From Lachnospiraceae bacterium (GTDB lineage: Bacteria; Bacillota; Clostridia; Lachnospirales; Lachnospiraceae), in assembly GCA_910576125.1 (NCBI GenBank), contig CAJTHM010000005.1:1-64000 (forward strand): 64,000 nt of DNA. The letters are read 5' to 3'. The translations under genes were made by a program, and so were the position numbers. Positions 26,016 to 34,457 of the stretch are shown one piece after another (position 1 is the first letter of the stretch; each line of letters begins with the position of its first letter). The notes below the pieces were generated by a model that was not told the origin of the DNA, made no database searches, and saw only the letters and a program-made list of their open reading frames with translations.

Positions 26016-26665
26016 AACTTTTCTGCTCCTTTGTGTTTTCCTGTTACAGAAAAAGCCACCCACTCCGCAATATTTACCGCATGATCCCCAATACGTTCAA
26101 AGTATTTGGCAATCATCAGTAAATCCAATGCGTATCCTCCGTCTGTTGGCTTTTCTGCTATCAGTTCAATCAATGATGATTTGACCTGCAAGAATAAATC
26201 GTCAACCACATCGTCACGGTCAATCGCCGCATCAGCCAGCACAACATCCTGCTTTACAAAGGCATCAATGCTTTCTGTGACCATTTGGCTCACCGCATCA
26301 GCCATAAAACGGATATGTTCACATTCCCCGCCTGTCCGCCCATCAAGAAATGTAATAATTTCTGCAATGTCCGCCGCCTGCGTTCCAATACGCTCCATAT
26401 CGGTAATCATTTTAAGGGCTGCGGAAATCTGCCGCAAATCCCTTGCCACCGGCTGTTGCTGTAATAGCAGTTTCAGGCACAGCGTTTCTATTGTGCGCTC
26501 CATATGGTTAATTTCCCCGTCAAGAGATACAACTTTGCCTGTCAGCTTCACATCGCCCGTAGAGAGCGCCCTTGAAGCAATCGCAATCGCTTCCTCACAC
26601 ATTGCCCCCATTTGGGTAAGCTCATTATTAAGCGTAGCAAGCTGTTCATCAAAACGACTTCTCAT
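26012..26665 (-). CDS. phoU: Phosphate transport/signalling regulator PhoU
   Basis: All-helical protein of 217 residues with two PhoU repeats. Each carries a metal-binding E/D-x3-D motif: the first is near the MERIGTQAADIAE stretch, the second in YFERIGDHAVNIAEW. It links Pst transporter state to the PhoR kinase and dampens phosphate uptake. It overlaps both pstB (1 bp) and phoP (4 bp). Confidence 0.95.
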   Translation of the reverse strand: MRSRFDEQLATLNNELTQMGAMCEEAIAIASRALSTGDVKLTGKVVSLDGEINHMERTIETLCLKLLLQQQPVARDLRQISAALKMITDMERIGTQAADIAEIITFLDGRTGGECEHIRFMADAVSQMVTESIDAFVKQDVVLADAAIDRDDVVDDLFLQVKSSLIELIAEKPTDGGYALDLLMIAKYFERIGDHAVNIAEWVAFSVTGKHKGAEKL

Positions 26666-27420
26666 TATCCAAACCTCCCCGTAATATAATCCTCTGTCCG
26701 CTTGTCCTTTGGCTGCTCAAACATCTTTTCCGTATTTCCATATTCAATTAAATCACCGAGGAGAAAAAACGCCGTATTATCGGAAATTCGTACAGCCTGC
26801 TGCATATTGTGCGTTACGATGATAATAGTATACTTATCTTTCAGTTCCATTGCAAGCTCCTCAATTTTAGATGTGGAAATCGGGTCAAGGGCGCTTGTGG
26901 GCTCGTCCATCAAAAGCACATCCGGCTCTACCGCCAATGCGCGGGCAATACAGATCCTCTGCTGTTGACCGCCCGATAACCCTAACGCAGATTTTTTCAG
27001 CCTGTCTTTTACTTCCTCCCAAATTGCAGCCCCACGCAGGGAGTGTTCTACTATATCGTCCAGTTTTGCTTTATTTTTTATGCCATGTGTCCTCGGTCCG
27101 TAAGCAATATTATCATAAATGCTCATAGGAAACGGATTAGGTTTTTGAAAGACCATGCCAATACTGCGGCGAAGCTCATTGACATCTATATCAGCATCAA
27201 AAATGTTATGCCTTCTGTAACACACTTTCCCTGTAATCCGCACACCGGCGATGAGGTCATTCATTCGGTTTAACGATTTAAGGAAAGTAGATTTTCCGCA
27301 CCCCGAAGGACCAATTAAAGCAGTAATGCTCCGTTCCTCAATCTCAATATTTATATCTTTCAAAGCCTGCGCACTGCCATACCAAAGGCACAAGTCTTTC
27401 ACTGTCATAACATTACTCAT
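26665..27420 (-). CDS. pstB: Phosphate ABC transporter ATP-binding protein PstB
   Basis: Walker [10 protein letters not shown], signature LSGGQQQR, Walker [13 protein letters not shown] and the switch His in [10 protein letters not shown]. It has the PstB-specific [17 protein letters not shown] stretch. 251 residues, complete. It powers high-affinity phosphate import with PstA, PstC and PstS. Confidence 0.97.
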   Translation of the reverse strand: MSNVMTVKDLCLWYGSAQALKDINIEIEERSITALIGPSGCGKSTFLKSLNRMNDLIAGVRITGKVCYRRHNIFDADIDVNELRRSIGMVFQKPNPFPMSIYDNIAYGPRTHGIKNKAKLDDIVEHSLRGAAIWEEVKDRLKKSALGLSGGQQQRICIARALAVEPDVLLMDEPTSALDPISTSKIEELAMELKDKYTIIIVTHNMQQAVRISDNTAFFLLGDLIEYGNTEKMFEQPKDKRTEDYITGRFG

Positions 27421-28286
27421 ACATTTCTCCTTTTTTTGAAATATCTGCTTACCAATGCCGCCGACAAATTGATGAACATGGTCAAAATCATCAGGATAGC
27501 GGCAATAGCAAAAGCAATTCCAAATTCTCCGTTTTCCTTTGCATAGACATATAATGCAACTGTCAGTGTTGCCCCTGCACTGCCAAGCCCCTCAAAGATT
27601 CCATTCAGAGCGTGGGCAAAACCAGCCGTAAAAAGAAGTGCCGCCGATTCCCCAAGAATACGCCCGACAGACAGGATACAGCCCGTTATGACACCCTCAA
27701 TACAGCCGGGAAATACAACGGTATAAATTACACGCCATTTTCCAGCACCCAATCCGAAAGCACCCTCACGGTAGCTTTGCGGCACTGTTTTCAAACTCTC
27801 CTGAGTAGTACGCATGACCGTGGGCAGATTCATAATTACCAATGTAAATGCTCCCGCTAGTAAGGAGGTTTTCATGCCAAAAAACTGACAGAAAAACAGC
27901 ATCCCCACAAGACCATAAATAATAGACGGAATCCCCGATAATGTTTCAGCAGTATATTCAATCAGTTCTACCAGCTTTTTATTTTTGGCATATTCTGTCA
28001 GATAAATTGCAGCGCCTACCCCAAGAGGAAGAACCAATGCCAAAGTTGCCAACACGATATAGACAGTATTGAGAATATCCGGCAGAATCCCTATGCGATC
28101 CGACAGATAACTCGGTTTTGTAGTAAGCAGTTCCCATGATACATTCGGCAGTCCTTTCCACAATACATAGCCGATTAGAAACAATACCAATGCACAGGTA
28201 ACGCTCACGGAAATTCCCATCAGCACACGCATGACGGTAATGTATGCTTTCCTTTTAGCTGAAATAGATTGTTTTTGCATTTTCAT
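27417..28286 (-). CDS. pstA: Phosphate ABC transporter permease PstA
   Basis: A 289-residue inner-membrane permease with about six membrane segments, including the MetI-like core and the EAA-like loop ([20 protein letters not shown]). It overlaps pstB by 4 bp and abuts pstC. Confidence 0.95.
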   Translation of the reverse strand: MKMQKQSISAKRKAYITVMRVLMGISVSVTCALVLFLIGYVLWKGLPNVSWELLTTKPSYLSDRIGILPDILNTVYIVLATLALVLPLGVGAAIYLTEYAKNKKLVELIEYTAETLSGIPSIIYGLVGMLFFCQFFGMKTSLLAGAFTLVIMNLPTVMRTTQESLKTVPQSYREGAFGLGAGKWRVIYTVVFPGCIEGVITGCILSVGRILGESAALLFTAGFAHALNGIFEGLGSAGATLTVALYVYAKENGEFGIAFAIAAILMILTMFINLSAALVSRYFKKRRNV

Positions 28287-29159
28287 TTACTCCTTACTAT
28301 GTTTCAAAAAGAAATTCAACACGGCATTTATCAGCATGATAAAAAGGAACAGCACCAACGCAATGGAAAACAACGCCTGTTTTTGTATACTACCGTCAGC
28401 CGCATAAGACATTTCACTTGCAACAGCGGTTGTAAGGAAACGGACACTCTGAAAAACTTTCGGCATATTAGGTGCATTCCCTGCCACCATCATAATAGCC
28501 ATTGCCTCGCCAATAGCCCTGCCAACTCCTAACACGACAGCCGCTGCGATACCGCTTTTTGCTGCCGGAACGGATACACGGAAATATGTTTCAACCGGCG
28601 TTGCGCCAAGTGCAAGGGAAGCATCCTCATATTCCTTGGGAACTGCCTCTAACGCCGTAAGCGATACTTTGATAATTGACGGTAAAATCATAATAGCAAG
28701 CACTATAATGGCAGCAAACAGACTTGCCCCGTCTGGAATATGAAAGAGGGTCCGTATCCCCGGAACAAGCACCATCATTCCTACAAGTCCATAAACTACC
28801 GACGGAATACCCGCCAGCAGACTGACCGCCGTTTCTATAACAGTTTTTACTTTGGGCGGCGCAATTTTAGAGAGGTAAACCGCTGTCAGAAAGCCAACCG
28901 GCACTCCGAGCACGATTGCACCAGCCGTACCGTAGATACTTGTGAGGATAAAAGGCAAAATGCCATATTGCGGCTGTGCTGCCGTAGAAGCCCACTTTTT
29001 CCCAAAAAGGAATTTTAAAACACCTATTTTACGGATAGCAGGAATACCGGATATGACAAGATAAACAGTAATTAAAAGCACACAGCCAACCGTAATCAGA
29101 CCAAGTACCAGGAAAATGCCATGTATGGCATTCTCCATAAGCCGTTTTCTGTTCTTCAT
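28287..29159 (-). CDS. pstC: Phosphate ABC transporter permease PstC
   Basis: A 290-residue permease with about six membrane segments; the EAA loop is EYEDASLALGATPVETYFRV. The GIPSVVYGLVG motif is shared with PstA. It follows pstS by 22 bp. Confidence 0.95.
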   Translation of the reverse strand: MKNRKRLMENAIHGIFLVLGLITVGCVLLITVYLVISGIPAIRKIGVLKFLFGKKWASTAAQPQYGILPFILTSIYGTAGAIVLGVPVGFLTAVYLSKIAPPKVKTVIETAVSLLAGIPSVVYGLVGMMVLVPGIRTLFHIPDGASLFAAIIVLAIMILPSIIKVSLTALEAVPKEYEDASLALGATPVETYFRVSVPAAKSGIAAAVVLGVGRAIGEAMAIMMVAGNAPNMPKVFQSVRFLTTAVASEMSYAADGSIQKQALFSIALVLFLFIMLINAVLNFFLKHSKE

Positions 29160-29181
29160 TTGACTCCACCTTTCAAAGCCT

Positions 29182-29988
29182 TTAGTTTACCGGCACAGCA
29201 CCCGCAGATGAGATAATCTCATTTGCTTCAGATGATGTAATATAGTCAAAAAATTTCTGTGCAGCCTCCGAAAGCTCTGTATTGCTCCTTGTAACTAATA
29301 CAAAAGGGCGCTGCACTACATAACTGCCATCTTTGACTGTTTCCTCCGTAGGCATAATGCCGCCGACAGAAAGTGCTTTTACAGTTTCCTTTACAGACGC
29401 AAGGGAAGCATAACCGATTGCCGCAGGATTGCCCGCCACCGTTGTTATCACATCCCCGGTAGATGTAAGTTCCTGACGGTATTTGCAGACATCTTCCGTA
29501 TCTGTAATGGATTCAAAGCCATCTCTTGTACCACTTCCCGCTTCACGACCAATCAGTACAATTTCCAAATCATTACCGCCTATGTCCTTCCAATTCGTTA
29601 TTTCACCCCTATAAATTCTGCCAATCGTTTCAAGGTCAAGGTCATTTACCGGATTATCAGGATTTACAATAATAGCAATGCCATCAAGAGCCAGTATCGT
29701 TTCAGTCAACCCCTGTGCCTTTTCTTCATCCTTTAAGTTACGGCTGGAAAGACCAATATCACAGCGTCCCTCTGCAACCGCAGTAATTCCGGAACCGGAG
29801 CCGGTAGGATTATATGTAAAGGTTACGCCGGAATTGTTTTCCTCAAAGGCTTCTCCCAAAGCACCAATGACCTTTTCCATAGAAGTCGAACCGTCCGTAG
29901 ATACCGATCCACTGACTGTTTTCCCACATCCTGTCATAGCAGTAAGCATAAGTGATACAATAGTAATAAGTGTGACAAATTTTTTCAT
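29182..29988 (-). CDS. pstS: Phosphate-binding lipoprotein PstS
   Basis: A 268-residue exported solute-binding protein with a lipobox ending TAMTGC at residues 16-21. Phosphate-contacting motifs are GSTSMEKVIGAL, GSGSGITAVAEGRCDIGLSS and GREAGSGTRDGFE. As a first operon gene it has its own Pho-box-like promoter. Complete. Confidence 0.95.
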   Translation of the reverse strand: MKKFVTLITIVSLMLTAMTGCGKTVSGSVSTDGSTSMEKVIGALGEAFEENNSGVTFTYNPTGSGSGITAVAEGRCDIGLSSRNLKDEEKAQGLTETILALDGIAIIVNPDNPVNDLDLETIGRIYRGEITNWKDIGGNDLEIVLIGREAGSGTRDGFESITDTEDVCKYRQELTSTGDVITTVAGNPAAIGYASLASVKETVKALSVGGIMPTEETVKDGSYVVQRPFVLVTRSNTELSEAAQKFFDYITSSEANEIISSAGAVPVN

Positions 29989-30051
29989 GATACATTTTCT
30001 CCTTTTCTATCTGATATTTTTTGTTCTGTGATTATTATGATAAGTACTGTC

Positions 30052-30092
30052 TGTAAAATCAAAAACACAACTTTTGTCAAATATTTGTAAAA
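30052..30092 (-). promoter_or_regulatory. Pho-box-like direct repeats upstream of pstS
   Basis: On the minus strand, TTTTACA (30092-30086) and TTTGACA (30081-30075) are spaced 11 bp apart, and a third TTTTACA (30058-30052) lies about two 11-bp steps further. PhoP of Gram-positive bacteria binds TTAACA-type repeats at this spacing. They lie about 65-105 bp before the pstS start. Confidence 0.55.
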
Positions 30093-30106
30093 TTTGCAGA
30101 CTTATT

Positions 30107-30294
30107 CCTGAATCCGTGAAGTTCAACTTGGTACAATTGCCTTTAACCCATATTTTATAGGAATTTCTTGGATTTAAAACACGAAAATTTCTTCACCCAT
30201 TGGGTGATAAAAATTTAGTGTTTCAAAAAGCCGGAATAAGGCATAAATACTGGCTTTCTAAACTTAATTATGAATTGAACTTTACGGATTCAGG
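30107..30294. mobile_element. 188-bp MITE with 20-bp terminal inverted repeats
   Basis: The ends CCTGAATCCGTGAAGTTCAA (30107-30126) and TTGAACTTTACGGATTCAGG (30275-30294) are inverted copies with 19 of 20 matches. The element is flanked by TTATT on both sides (30102-30106 and 30295-30299), a 5-bp target duplication. The interior is A/T-rich without a gene. It sits immediately upstream of the Pho-box region. Confidence 0.8.
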
Positions 30295-30299
30295 TTATT

Positions 30300-30542
30300 A
30301 TTAAAAACCGCATTGTGGAAATATGCATAACTGCCTATTCCGTCATGGATAACTGTGTTCACAGCACATGGAAAAGCAAAGTGCAGCTTTCCCACGTTCT
30401 GCAAACACAGTTACCCACAACTCCATAAAACAGGCTGTTATACACATTCCCACAATACCTACGCCTGCGGAATCCATCTCATTCATTCCTTTTTTATAAC
30501 TTTTAGACATTATGTCCAAAAGTGAAAAGCTCTGCATATTTA
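30300..30542. other. Spacer between MITE and tnpV
   Basis: No convincing gene; the minus-strand open frame at 30343-30594 has no ribosome site or family. Confidence 0.35.
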
Positions 30543-30893
30543 TCATACACAGAGCCTTTCTAATCTCTTTTTGTCCATCCGAATCCATTCCCATTGATTT
30601 TTGGCTTTTAGCTCCTCGGTCACTCCTTCGGCAGTTCTCATCTGCTCCAAGATAATATCTAACCGTTTCTCTGCCTGCTCATTCAAATCGGCAAGATATG
30701 TCCATAATTTACAAGTCAGTAATAATGCTGTATAACGTGCGGAATGTTCCTGCTTCAGATAATCCCGGTGCAGCCGACCAAAATACCCAATCGGACGATT
30801 TTCTTCCGGCAGTTTCAAATCAGGGATATAATAATCCCCTACCAGTATATAATCAATACTATTTTCTGTTATCCGTTTCTTTAGTTCACCCAT
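30543..30893 (-). CDS. TnpV family transposon-encoded protein (second copy)
   Basis: A 116-residue relative of the protein at 2538-2921: YILVGDYYIPDLKLPEENRP, the HARLHRDYLKQEH-like segment (GRLHRDYLKQEH), and the NEQAEKRLDIILEQM helix. Its C-terminus (KRLERLCV) differs from copy 1. Ribosome site AGGAGG. With the headless recombinase at the other end it marks the phosphate-operon island as a former transposon. Confidence 0.85.
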   Translation of the reverse strand: MGELKKRITENSIDYILVGDYYIPDLKLPEENRPIGYFGRLHRDYLKQEHSARYTALLLTCKLWTYLADLNEQAEKRLDIILEQMRTAEGVTEELKAKNQWEWIRMDKKRLERLCV

Positions 30894-30949
30894 GCTTTTC
30901 CTCCTGACATACTTTCATGCAGGTTGATTCAACCCATTATTCCCTTATG

Positions 30950-31579
30950 TTACTTTTTAGACGTACAGTATTGTACCAGATGAAAAGAAATAAAAAAGAC
31001 ATGATCAGCTGAATCGTCGGCTGATCGTGTCCCTGTTCTGTTTATTTTTGTATTGGGCAGCCAACTCTTCACAAATAAGTATGGCATATCCGTCACCAGC
31101 GCCGACATGCCCGACACATAGCACTGTTTTCCGCAGACGGCACGTATATTGCGGATAGCATCCATGGTGATGTCCGCGGACGTGGAACTGTCGAAGAAAA
31201 CCGCCAGCATGGTGGATCGATCCGTGTTGAACTCCCGGTAAATCTTTTCCGGCAGCAGCTCCATGGGCACTGACAGATCCGCCAGCGAGTCGTACCAGAC
31301 CACTGTCTCCACATACTCCACCTGTTCAATCTGTTCCTTTAGTTTCGATACGTCTTTCCCGGACATATCCTCCACGATGATAAAAGAAAAGGCCCCTTTG
31401 CCGAATTCCTCCATCAGCTCGTTCTGCCCTGCCACGGTCTCCATGTCCTCCGGCAGATAGTCCAGCATGTCATAATTGATCCTCGTCCCCGCCATCCCCA
31501 GGACAGCCGGAATCATCAGCACTGCCGCCAGAATCAATATGGCAATGCGGCAGTTTACCACTCCTTTTGAAAACTTCAT
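30950..31579 (-). pseudogene. MMPL-family transporter, N-terminal fragment
   Basis: ATG 31579 starts MKFSKGVVNCRIAILILAAV, a first membrane helix followed by the YLPEDMETVAGQNELMEEFG region and an extracytoplasmic beta-alpha domain, ending VSGMSALVTDM. It then leaves the family (from about 31085) and stops. A full MMPL protein has about 700 residues and 12 membrane segments, so more than two thirds are gone. The break is the edge of the phosphate-operon island. Its usual partner, the xxxLxxG protein, is on the other side of that island. Confidence 0.82.
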
Positions 31580-31602
31580 GGTTCCATCATCCTTTCTTTC
31601 TG

Positions 31603-31752
31603 TTATTCGATTTCCCCCAGCGCAATCAGCAGAATCCCAAACTCCAGATTGTACCGGAACGCAAGCCGGAACAGATCCTTGGAGAAATCCCCCGCCAGCC
31701 TGATGCATCCAGATACAATCATGGCGATTCCAAGGGCGCGCCCGAACATCAT
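31603..31752 (-). pseudogene. C-terminal fragment of a small membrane protein
   Basis: A frame of 49 residues (MMFGRALGIAMIVSGCIRLA, then a C-terminal FGILLIALGEIE helix) ends 24 bp before the MMPL start. It has no ribosome site, and the frame is open upstream only as far as the terminator region. I read it as the tail of a gene that preceded the transporter. Confidence 0.4.
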
Positions 31753-31790
31753 GATGAGTATAGCAAATGAGATTTCCGGTGAAAATCGTC

Positions 31791-31827
31791 AAAAAAAGCC
31801 CTGTGCCCAAAAATGTGACACAGAGCT
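31791..31827 (-). terminator. Terminator of the GntR/ABC operon
   Basis: On the minus strand AGCTCTGTG pairs with GCACAGGGCT, then seven T. Confidence 0.75.
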
Positions 31828-31879
31828 TTATGTGACCAAAAAACAGACATATCCGTCCGAATGCCTAAATGAGGCCTCC

Positions 31880-32533
31880 TCAGAATTCCTTGTGTTCCAT
31901 GATCTTGATGCTGATATGGCAGGACAAGAGCAGCAGCGCGATGCTGGCGGCAGCCACTATCACGGCCCCCATGCCGGCGCTTATCGCCGACAGGCTTTTC
32001 ATCAGGGCCTCCACGTCAATGCCCAGCTTCTGCAAGACTTTCACCCCCATAATCGTGATGACGAAAAATCCCCCGAACACTATCACCATGGCAATCCGGC
32101 TCTTATCCCCCTCGAATTTCAGGCGCATGGGAAGCAGGAACGCCGCCAGGCACAGCACCATGGGCAGCAGCATTAGAGCCACCATGATGCCCTCTTCCGA
32201 TGCCATGGTGCCTTTCGCTGTCCCTACGCCGATGGCAATCACCGTCCCTATCAGCCATCCGCCTAAGCTCATCAGCAGGCTGAACAGATATTTCTCGATT
32301 ACATAGCCTCTCCTTGAGACAGGCAGGGTGAAGAGAAAGGCACTGCCGTTGTCGAATTCGTCATAGCTGATCGTGCCGGTGGCAAACGTTATTCCGATAA
32401 TAGCCAGATAGGTAATGATAAAGGATATATCGCTGATATACGTCGACATCCCCAGGGCAATCAGGAGAACCAGTGCAAGTGAATTCCTGGTGCTCTTCAT
32501 CAGTTTCAAATCTTTAATCAACAAACCTTTCAT
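31880..32533 (-). CDS. ABC-2 type permease
   Basis: A 217-residue membrane protein with about six hydrophobic segments, starting MKGLLIKDLKLMKSTRNSL. It is typical of the small permeases paired with YtrB-like ATPases under YtrA-type GntR control. It carries the motif FDNGSAFLFTLPVSRRGYVIEKY, in which Pro and Tyr-Val are usual. It overlaps the ATPase gene by 4 bp. Confidence 0.88.
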   Translation of the reverse strand: MKGLLIKDLKLMKSTRNSLALVLLIALGMSTYISDISFIITYLAIIGITFATGTISYDEFDNGSAFLFTLPVSRRGYVIEKYLFSLLMSLGGWLIGTVIAIGVGTAKGTMASEEGIMVALMLLPMVLCLAAFLLPMRLKFEGDKSRIAMVIVFGGFFVITIMGVKVLQKLGIDVEALMKSLSAISAGMGAVIVAAASIALLLLSCHISIKIMEHKEF

Positions 32534-33381
32534 AATGCCTCACCTCGAATCATCATCATAATCACTTCGTCAATGCTTCCCTTTATCACAGCAAGCTTCG
32601 GGTAGTTCTCGCTGTAGAACCGCTTCTGGTTCGTCAGACAGCTGTAGCCGAAGCTTTCTTTCCTGCTGCGCAGGATATAGCGCTTCTCTATGGTATCATA
32701 AAGGCTTTCATCCATCTTCAGCACCGCGTAATCGTCCAGCAGCACATCCGTTTCCTCGTGCAGGATAATCTTTCCCTCATGCATCATATAGATGTCGTCG
32801 CACAGGGTCTCCAGGTCGCCTGAGATATGGGAGCTGACCAGTATCGCCCGGTTCTCGTCCTGCTCCATGAATTCCCGGAGCAGCTCCAGCAGCTCATCCC
32901 TGGCCACCACATCCAGGCCCGCGGTAGGCTCATCCAGTACCAGCAGCCGGGCCCTGTGGGAAATGGCCGTCAGGACTTTCAGTTTCGCTTTCATGCCCGT
33001 AGAGAATTCCTTGATCTTCTGATTGTCGGGAAGCCCGAACTTCCTGACCTGTTCCAGAAAAAAAGGCTTGTCGAAATGGGCATAGAGACCGTCCATGACG
33101 GGAATGATGTCCCTGACGGTCAGATAGCCGCTGAAGCCGGCATTGGACAGCACCACGCCCAGCTCCTGCTTATCCTTTGTCCCGAAAGCCCGGCTGTCCT
33201 TTCCCAGAATCCTGATGTCCCCTCCGTCCGGGGAAATCAGCCCCAGAACAGCCTTGAACGTGGTACTCTTTCCGGCGCCGTTCTGCCCCACCAGCCCGGT
33301 CACGCAGCCTGGCCGAATCTCCATAGAACAGTCCAGCTGGAATGTGCCGTAGCTTTTTCGTAAATTTTCAATTCGCAACAT
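32530..33381 (-). CDS. ABC transporter ATP-binding protein (YtrB-like)
   Basis: Walker A GQNGAGKST, signature-like FSTGMKAKLKVLTAI, Walker B LLVLDEPTAGLD, and the switch His in LVSSHISGDLE. 283 residues with a C-terminal extension. It forms a two-component exporter with the permease. The substrate is unknown; related systems respond to cell-wall-active antibiotics. Confidence 0.92.
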   Translation of the reverse strand: MLRIENLRKSYGTFQLDCSMEIRPGCVTGLVGQNGAGKSTTFKAVLGLISPDGGDIRILGKDSRAFGTKDKQELGVVLSNAGFSGYLTVRDIIPVMDGLYAHFDKPFFLEQVRKFGLPDNQKIKEFSTGMKAKLKVLTAISHRARLLVLDEPTAGLDVVARDELLELLREFMEQDENRAILVSSHISGDLETLCDDIYMMHEGKIILHEETDVLLDDYAVLKMDESLYDTIEKRYILRSRKESFGYSCLTNQKRFYSENYPKLAVIKGSIDEVIMMMIRGEAL

Positions 33382-33384
33382 AAG

Positions 33385-33756
33385 TCATCCCTCCAAAATC
33401 AATTCAAATAAGCTCCTGATGTCCTCATCGCTTATTCCGTATCTCCTGCCTTTCTGGACGGCCATCTCCAGATCCGCCTCCAGCTCCTTTTTCTGCTCCT
33501 CCAGCAAAAGTCCGGCATTTACCGCCGCCACGTAGGTCCCCTTGCCGTGGACAGTGACGGCAAAGCCCTCCTCCTCCAGGCTGTCGTAGGCCTTTTTCAC
33601 AGTCAGGGCGCTGATTTTCAGCTCCTTGGAGAGCACCCGGACAGAGGGCAGATTATCGTTCTCTTTCAATTCCCCGCCGCGGATCAGGGTCTTGATCTGG
33701 TCCGTGACCTGTTCATAGATCGGAACCATGGAAGAACTGTTTATTATTATGCGCAT
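33385..33756 (-). CDS. GntR-family (YtrA subfamily) regulator
   Basis: A 123-residue regulator: winged HTH (VPIYEQVTDQIKTLIRGGEL, then NLPSVRVLSKELKISALTVKKAYDSLE) with a short helical dimerisation tail, the YtrA subfamily design. ATG 33756 is chosen over the upstream frame because the operator lies there. It is first in an operon with the ABC genes and presumably binds the palindrome at 33775-33821. Confidence 0.9.
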   Translation of the reverse strand: MRIIINSSSMVPIYEQVTDQIKTLIRGGELKENDNLPSVRVLSKELKISALTVKKAYDSLEEEGFAVTVHGKGTYVAAVNAGLLLEEQKKELEADLEMAVQKGRRYGISDEDIRSLFELILEG

Positions 33757-33774
33757 TTCTCTTTCCTCCTCGCA

Positions 33775-33821
33775 AACAGTATATAACAGCATATATCTGT
33801 TGTCAAGTGTTATATACTGTT
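33775..33821 (-). promoter_or_regulatory. Promoter and palindromic operator of the GntR/ABC operon
   Basis: Perfect 14-bp arms AACAGTATATAACA (33775-33788) and TGTTATATACTGTT (33808-33821). On the minus strand TTGACA (33806-33801), a 17-bp spacer and TATACT (33783-33778) lie within this site, so repressor binding would cover the promoter. Confidence 0.85.
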
Positions 33822-33871
33822 TATCCGAAAAATTTTTTTAGGAGCCTTTTCATCGAAAAAGCCCCTCTTTT

Positions 33872-34342
33872 TCACTTCCCATCCAGGCTGCGCCGAATCA
33901 TCTCGTCCACCATGCCTCTGCGGAGCTCGCAGAGGCGGCTGATATCCTCCCGTATGCCGTCTTTCATGCCTCTGTTCATCCACCCCATGACCATGCCGAA
34001 GCATTCCTGTCTGTAAAAGCAAATCATCAGTTCCCTGTCTTCCTCCCGCACAGGCTTATCCGCGAAAATCGCCCCGGCATAGGCGGACACCACATGCTGG
34101 CAGACTTTCCACAGATACTGCTCAAAAATATCCCTGTTCACGGAATTATAGATATGTAAGATGGCCCGGCGGTTCTTTGTGGCGAACTCCAATGCCGCCT
34201 TCAGGCAGGTCTCCAGGGAGTCGATTGCCGGGTACTCCGCTATTAAATCAGGCATTGTCTTCATCTCCTCAAGTATATCGGGCAGCAGGGACTGTCCTGC
34301 TTTCTTATGATTATATGATAGGAAAGCGGTTTTTGTAACCAT
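33872..34342 (-). CDS. TetR-like protein without DNA-binding domain
   Basis: A 156-residue protein from ATG 34342 (ribosome site GGAGGAG). The body (SLLPDILEEMKTMPDLIAEY to the end) matches the C-terminal ligand/dimer domain of TetR regulators. The start (MVTKTAFLSYN) looks like the first residues of a TetR protein, but the roughly 45-residue HTH that should follow is absent. An internal in-frame deletion is the simplest reading. Without the HTH it cannot act as a normal repressor, but it could still dimerise. Confidence 0.65.
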   Translation of the reverse strand: MVTKTAFLSYNHKKAGQSLLPDILEEMKTMPDLIAEYPAIDSLETCLKAALEFATKNRRAILHIYNSVNRDIFEQYLWKVCQHVVSAYAGAIFADKPVREEDRELMICFYRQECFGMVMGWMNRGMKDGIREDISRLCELRRGMVDEMIRRSLDGK

Positions 34343-34457
34343 TTCTCCTCCACAGGGTTGCGCCTGCCCGGTTGCGCTGTCAAACCCGCCGTTTGCGCAA
34401 AGACTGTTAAGATTCCGGCTTTTTATCCGATACAGAATTCAGAACCGAAAGGATGTG

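Noticed and set aside
30343..30594. 83-codon minus-strand frame overlapping the tnpV end
   Set aside because: No ribosome site; its beginning is the tnpV coding sequence in another frame.
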